Positions 60,961-64,000 of a DNA stretch of 64,000 nt are shown in pieces. Position 1 is the stretch's first letter, and every line of letters begins with the position of its first letter. The position numbers were made by a program, and so were the translations under genes. Source of the DNA: Sphingomonas sp. (GTDB taxonomy: Bacteria; Pseudomonadota; Alphaproteobacteria; Sphingomonadales; Sphingomonadaceae). The stretch is taken from NCBI RefSeq assembly GCF_017304635.1, contig NZ_JAFKMA010000002.1, positions 1-64,000 on the forward strand, in the 5' to 3' direction. The notes under the pieces are model-generated. The model was not told the DNA's origin. It did not search any database and saw only the letters and a program-made list of their open reading frames with translations.

Positions 60961-62432
60961 TTCATTTCCTCCGCCCGCGCCGCTTTCGCGGCCGTGCTAT
61001 CGTTTTCGCGTGCCGCTTTCGCGGCCGCGCTTTCGCTGTCGCGTGCCGCTTTCGCGGCCGCGATCGCCTCCCGCACCCGCACCGGTGCTGTGCCGCCCAG
61101 GCTGGTGCGGCTGGCGACCGAGGCATCGACGCTCAACACGCCATAGACGCGTTCGTCGATCCGGTCATCGATTCGCTTCAGCGTTTCGATCGGCAGCGCG
61201 TCGAGCGCGACGCCGGCCTCCTCCGCCGCCTTCACCGCACGACCAGTGACGTGATGCGCCTCGCGGAACGGCAGCCCGGCCTCCCGTACCAGCCAGTCGG
61301 CAAGGTCGGTCGCCGTCGCGAAGCCGCTCTCCGCCAGCGCGCGCATCCGGTCGATGCGGAACGTCGCGCTCGCGACCATCCCGGTCATCGCCGCGACCGA
61401 CAGCGCGAGCAGATCGTGTGCCTCGAACACCGGCGGCTTGTCGTCCTGCATGTCCTTCGAATAAGCGAGCGGCAGGCCCTTCATCGTTACCGACAGTGCG
61501 GTCATGCAGCCCAGGATGCGCCCGGCATGCCCGCGCACCAGCTCGGCCGCGTCGGGGTTGCGCTTCTGCGGCATGATCGAGCTGCCGGTCGACCATTGGT
61601 CGGACAGCGACACGAACCCGAACGGCTGCGACGCCCAGATCACGAACTCCTCGGCGAGGCGGCTCAGGTGCAGCGCGCACTGCGTCGCCGCCATCAGGTA
61701 ATCGAGCGCGAAGTCGCGATCGCTGACCGAATCGAGGCTATTGCTGGTCGGCCCGTCGAACCCAAGCGCGGCGGCGGTCGCCTCGCGGTCGAGCGGGAAG
61801 CTGGTCCCGGCCAGCGCCGCGCTGCCCAGCGGGCACCGGTTCATCCGCGCCCGCGCGTCGGCGAAGCGGCTGCGGTCGCGCGCGATCATGTCGTGATAGG
61901 CCATCAGGTGATGGCCGAGCGTGACCGGCTGCGCCGACTGGAGATGGGTGAAGCCGGGCATTACCGCCTCGGCCTGTTCGTCGGCGCGCGCGATCAGCGC
62001 ATCCTGCAACTCGCCCAGCGCCGCGCCGACCTGATCGATCGCATCGCGCACCCACAGCCGGAAATCGGTCGCGACCTGGTCGTTGCGCGACCGCGCCGTG
62101 TGCAGCCGCCCGGCGACCGGCCCGACCTTTTCGGCCAACCGCGCTTCGGTCAGCATGTGGATATCCTCGAGCGCGAGATCGTCGGGCACGCCGTCGCGCG
62201 CATAGTCGGCCGCCACCGCGTCGAGCCCCTCGGCGATCGTGCGGGCATCGGCGGCGCCGACGATGCCCTGCACCTCCAGCATCGCGACATGCGCCTTCGA
62301 TCCGGCGATATCCTGGCGCCACATTCGCTTGTCGAACGGGATCGAGGCATTTATCTCGCGCATCACCGCGGCCGGTCCCTCGGCGAACCGTCCCCCCCAC
62401 ATCGCGTTCGAGGTATCCGTGCGATCGCTCAC
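60957..62432 (-). CDS. argH: Argininosuccinate lyase
   Basis: Last step of arginine synthesis, 491 residues with the GTG at 62432 (AGGG upstream) or 481 with ATG 62402. Core: [41 protein letters not shown], and the signature [11 protein letters not shown]. The C-terminus carries an unusual tail of three 11-residue repeats (AAKAARxxxS). The start overlaps the divergent TlpA-like gene. Confidence 0.96.
   Translation of the reverse strand: MSDRTDTSNAMWGGRFAEGPAAVMREINASIPFDKRMWRQDIAGSKAHVAMLEVQGIVGAADARTIAEGLDAVAADYARDGVPDDLALEDIHMLTEARLAEKVGPVAGRLHTARSRNDQVATDFRLWVRDAIDQVGAALGELQDALIARADEQAEAVMPGFTHLQSAQPVTLGHHLMAYHDMIARDRSRFADARARMNRCPLGSAALAGTSFPLDREATAAALGFDGPTSNSLDSVSDRDFALDYLMAATQCALHLSRLAEEFVIWASQPFGFVSLSDQWSTGSSIMPQKRNPDAAELVRGHAGRILGCMTALSVTMKGLPLAYSKDMQDDKPPVFEAHDLLALSVAAMTGMVASATFRIDRMRALAESGFATATDLADWLVREAGLPFREAHHVTGRAVKAAEEAGVALDALPIETLKRIDDRIDERVYGVLSVDASVASRTSLGGTAPVRVREAIAAAKAARDSESAAAKAARENDSTAAKAARAEEMK
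60979..61059. repeat. 33-bp tandem repeats at the 3' end of argH
   Basis: GCCGCTTTCGCGGCC occurs at 60979, 61012 and 61045, a strict 33-bp period encoding three copies of an 11-residue unit in the argH C-terminal tail. Confidence 0.85.
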
Positions 62433-63054
62433 TTTAGCCCTGCTGCCCACCCTGGTCCTGATCGCCGGCTGCGATAGGCAATCGACCGTCAACGAGCAAG
62501 CGAACGCGAGCGAACGCCTGAGCGCGACGGCCGATAATGCCGGCGCCCCGGTCGATGCCGACGTCAACGCGGTGAGTCCCGACGAGGCGACCGCCGCGCC
62601 GACGACGCCGGAGGCGGCGGGCAAGATCGACCGCAGCCACCAAGGCGCCGCCGCCCCGACCGCCGCGTTCGAGATGCCCGGCGGCGGTGCGCTGACGCTC
62701 GGCGCATTCGCGCAGCGGCCGTTCCTGCTCAACGTCTGGGCGACGTGGTGCGGCCCGTGCAAGATCGAGATGCCGTCGCTCGACGCGATCGCCGGCGGCG
62801 GCAACCTGGCCGTCGTCGCCGTCAGCCAGGATCTGGACGGCGCCAAGGCGGTCCAGCCGTTCTTCGCGCAGATGCACCTGAAAGCCCTGAAGCCCTACAC
62901 CGACCCCAAGAACGCGCTCGGCCAGGCACTCGGCAACCCCAGCCTGCCGACGACGATCCTCTACGACGCGAAAGGCCGTGAGGTCTGGCGCAAGACCGGG
63001 GGCATGGACTGGGCGACGCCGGAAGCGAAGGCATTGCTGGCGGAGGCGAAGTAG
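62419..63054 (+). CDS. TlpA-like thiol:disulfide lipoprotein
   Basis: 211 residues. Lipoprotein signal [11 protein letters not shown] (Cys ~18), an acidic Ala/Thr-rich linker (to ~80), then a thioredoxin domain with redox site [18 protein letters not shown] (WCGPCK ~113-118), [19 protein letters not shown]. The GTG at 62419 has GAGG five nt upstream; the ORF overlaps the 5' end of divergent argH by 14 nt. A periplasmic reductant; TlpA beside argH/lysA is common in alphaproteobacteria. Confidence 0.93.
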   Translation: MRSLTLALLPTLVLIAGCDRQSTVNEQANASERLSATADNAGAPVDADVNAVSPDEATAAPTTPEAAGKIDRSHQGAAAPTAAFEMPGGGALTLGAFAQRPFLLNVWATWCGPCKIEMPSLDAIAGGGNLAVVAVSQDLDGAKAVQPFFAQMHLKALKPYTDPKNALGQALGNPSLPTTILYDAKGREVWRKTGGMDWATPEAKALLAEAK

Positions 63055-63315
63055 GGCGAGGACATTCGCGTATTACGGTTGGCGCTCGAGCTTCCGTTGC
63101 ACGCGAGCGAACGCGCTATTTTTGTTCTGGAGCAGCCGGCGGAAATGTAGCACGCGAGGTGCAGGCGAACTTGCTGGCGATTCGCATGGCGGAACCCCGT
63201 CCTGACGTCGAAATTATCACCTGATGTAAGTATCGACGCCCCCAAATCGCTTCCCCGACGGAAACTCCGCGACCAATCTGCGTTAAGGTCCGGCTCAACG
63301 GCGAGGGGACGGCTT
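63055..63315. other. Intergenic region between tlpA-like gene and the SDR
   Basis: 261 bp with no credible gene, hairpin repeat or known promoter element. Confidence 0.5.
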
Positions 63316-64000
63316 ATGCGTTGCGTGGTGGTGACCGGGGCCGAGTCCGGAATCGGTGCGGCGTGTGCTGCGGCCTTCGGCGGCTGTGGCGATCGCGTCG
63401 CGGTCCTGTACTTCAACGATGCCCAGGCAGCGCAAGCCAGCGTCGCGGCGGTCGAGCAGGCGGGCGGCCAGGGCATCGCGGTGCAATGCAATGTCGGCGA
63501 CGAGGCGTCGGTCGCCGCGGCGTTCGACACGGTCGAGCGCCAATGGGGTCCCGCATCGGTGCTGGTCAATTCGGCCGGGCTCAACATGACCGGCGTGAAG
63601 GTGCGCGACATGCCGCTCGCGCAGTGGCAGCGGTTGCTCGACACCGACCTGACCGGCGCCTTCCTTACGTCCCGCCGGTTCCTGACCAGCCGAGCAGCCG
63701 ACGTGCCCGCGTCGATCGTCCACATCTCTTCGATCCACGCTTATGCGGTGCGCGCCGGTGGCGCCGATTACTGCGCGGCAAAGGGCGGCCTGTCGAACCT
63801 GGTCGAGACGCTGGCGATCGAGGAGGCGGCGAACGGCGTCCGCGTCAACGCGGTCGAGCCCGGCATGATCCTGACCCCGATGAACGCCCGGGCCGAAAGC
63901 GACGCCGCCTACCGCAAGACGCTGACCGACAACATCCCGATGGGCCGCGCCGGCGATGCGACGGAGGTGGCGGCGCTGGTCCGCTGGCTGTCGTCGAGCG
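63316..64000 (+). CDS. Short-chain dehydrogenase/reductase (partial)
   Basis: NAD(P)-dependent oxidoreductase truncated by the right window edge; 228 codons visible. Rossmann motif TGAESGIG (~7-14), NSAG (~90-93), catalytic Ser in IVHISSIHAY and YCAAK (Tyr~152, Lys~156), then RVNAVEPGMILTPM. Starts at ATG 63316 with GAGGGGA upstream. Fits the SDR family; substrate not inferable. Confidence 0.93.
   Translation, partial: MRCVVVTGAESGIGAACAAAFGGCGDRVAVLYFNDAQAAQASVAAVEQAGGQGIAVQCNVGDEASVAAAFDTVERQWGPASVLVNSAGLNMTGVKVRDMPLAQWQRLLDTDLTGAFLTSRRFLTSRAADVPASIVHISSIHAYAVRAGGADYCAAKGGLSNLVETLAIEEAANGVRVNAVEPGMILTPMNARAESDAAYRKTLTDNIPMGRAGDATEVAALVRWLSSS

Noticed and set aside
63187-63225. 12-codon ORF in the gap before the SDR gene.
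   Set aside because: Too short, no ribosome binding site and no coupling to a neighbour.

Overview
The window is GC-rich, densely coded DNA from an alphaproteobacterium, most likely a sphingomonad (Sphingomonas or a close relative). This is inferred from the PEP-CTERM protein with a PEPxxWAMMxxGFGxxG tail, the TonB-dependent receptor, the sdhC-sdhD-sdhA order, the tlpA/argH/small lipoprotein/lysA cluster and the codon use. No tRNA, rRNA, CRISPR array, insertion sequence or prophage was seen.

Left part (1-7 kb): the 3'-truncated gene of a soluble methyl-accepting chemotaxis protein, sdhCDA without an adjacent sdhB, a MazEF-type toxin-antitoxin pair, a caspase-like C13 peptidase and an AI-2E family permease. 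At 7-21 kb there is a metabolic block dominated by cell-wall and D-amino-acid enzymes: a TonB-dependent receptor divergent from an AmpG-like permease and a YfeW-like serine hydrolase, a phytanoyl-CoA dioxygenase, DacB, a secreted amidohydrolase, a dicarboxylate/amino-acid symporter, an N-acyl-D-amino-acid deacylase lipoprotein and a second serine hydrolase.

Central part (21-58 kb): a nearly complete flagellar gene set. On the minus strand lie flgBCDEFGHIJKL followed by motA and motB. Divergent from flgB, on the plus strand, lie a reduced MotA-like/MotB-like pair, flgA, flgM, flgN, a lytic transglycosylase, flhA and fliA. After a short unrelated block (NIPSNAP/monooxygenase proteins, an ArsR-type regulator, a PEP-CTERM protein) come flagellin, a sigma-54 activator, fliEFGHI, fliJ, fliKLMNOPQR, flhB, fliD and fliS. 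FliA, FlgM, FlgN and FliS together make this a beta/gammaproteobacterial-type system. Four good sigma-54 (-24/-12) promoters precede flgB, the MotA-like gene, the transglycosylase gene and fliK. CGGCAA/TTGCCG dyads are associated with three of them and with the activator gene. Probable sigma-28 promoters precede fliC, fliD and flgM. I see no flhF, flhG, rpoN or che genes.

Right part (58-64 kb): a CorA/ZntB-like transporter, lysA, a small lipoprotein, argH, a TlpA-like thioredoxin lipoprotein and the start of a short-chain dehydrogenase cut by the window edge.

Non-coding structure is rich. Five copies of an approximately 80-bp near-perfect inverted repeat sit at gene junctions (12955, 22439, 27339, 48858, 56340). 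At least four other hairpin repeat types occur, and one of them places the ribosome binding site of fliR inside a stem.
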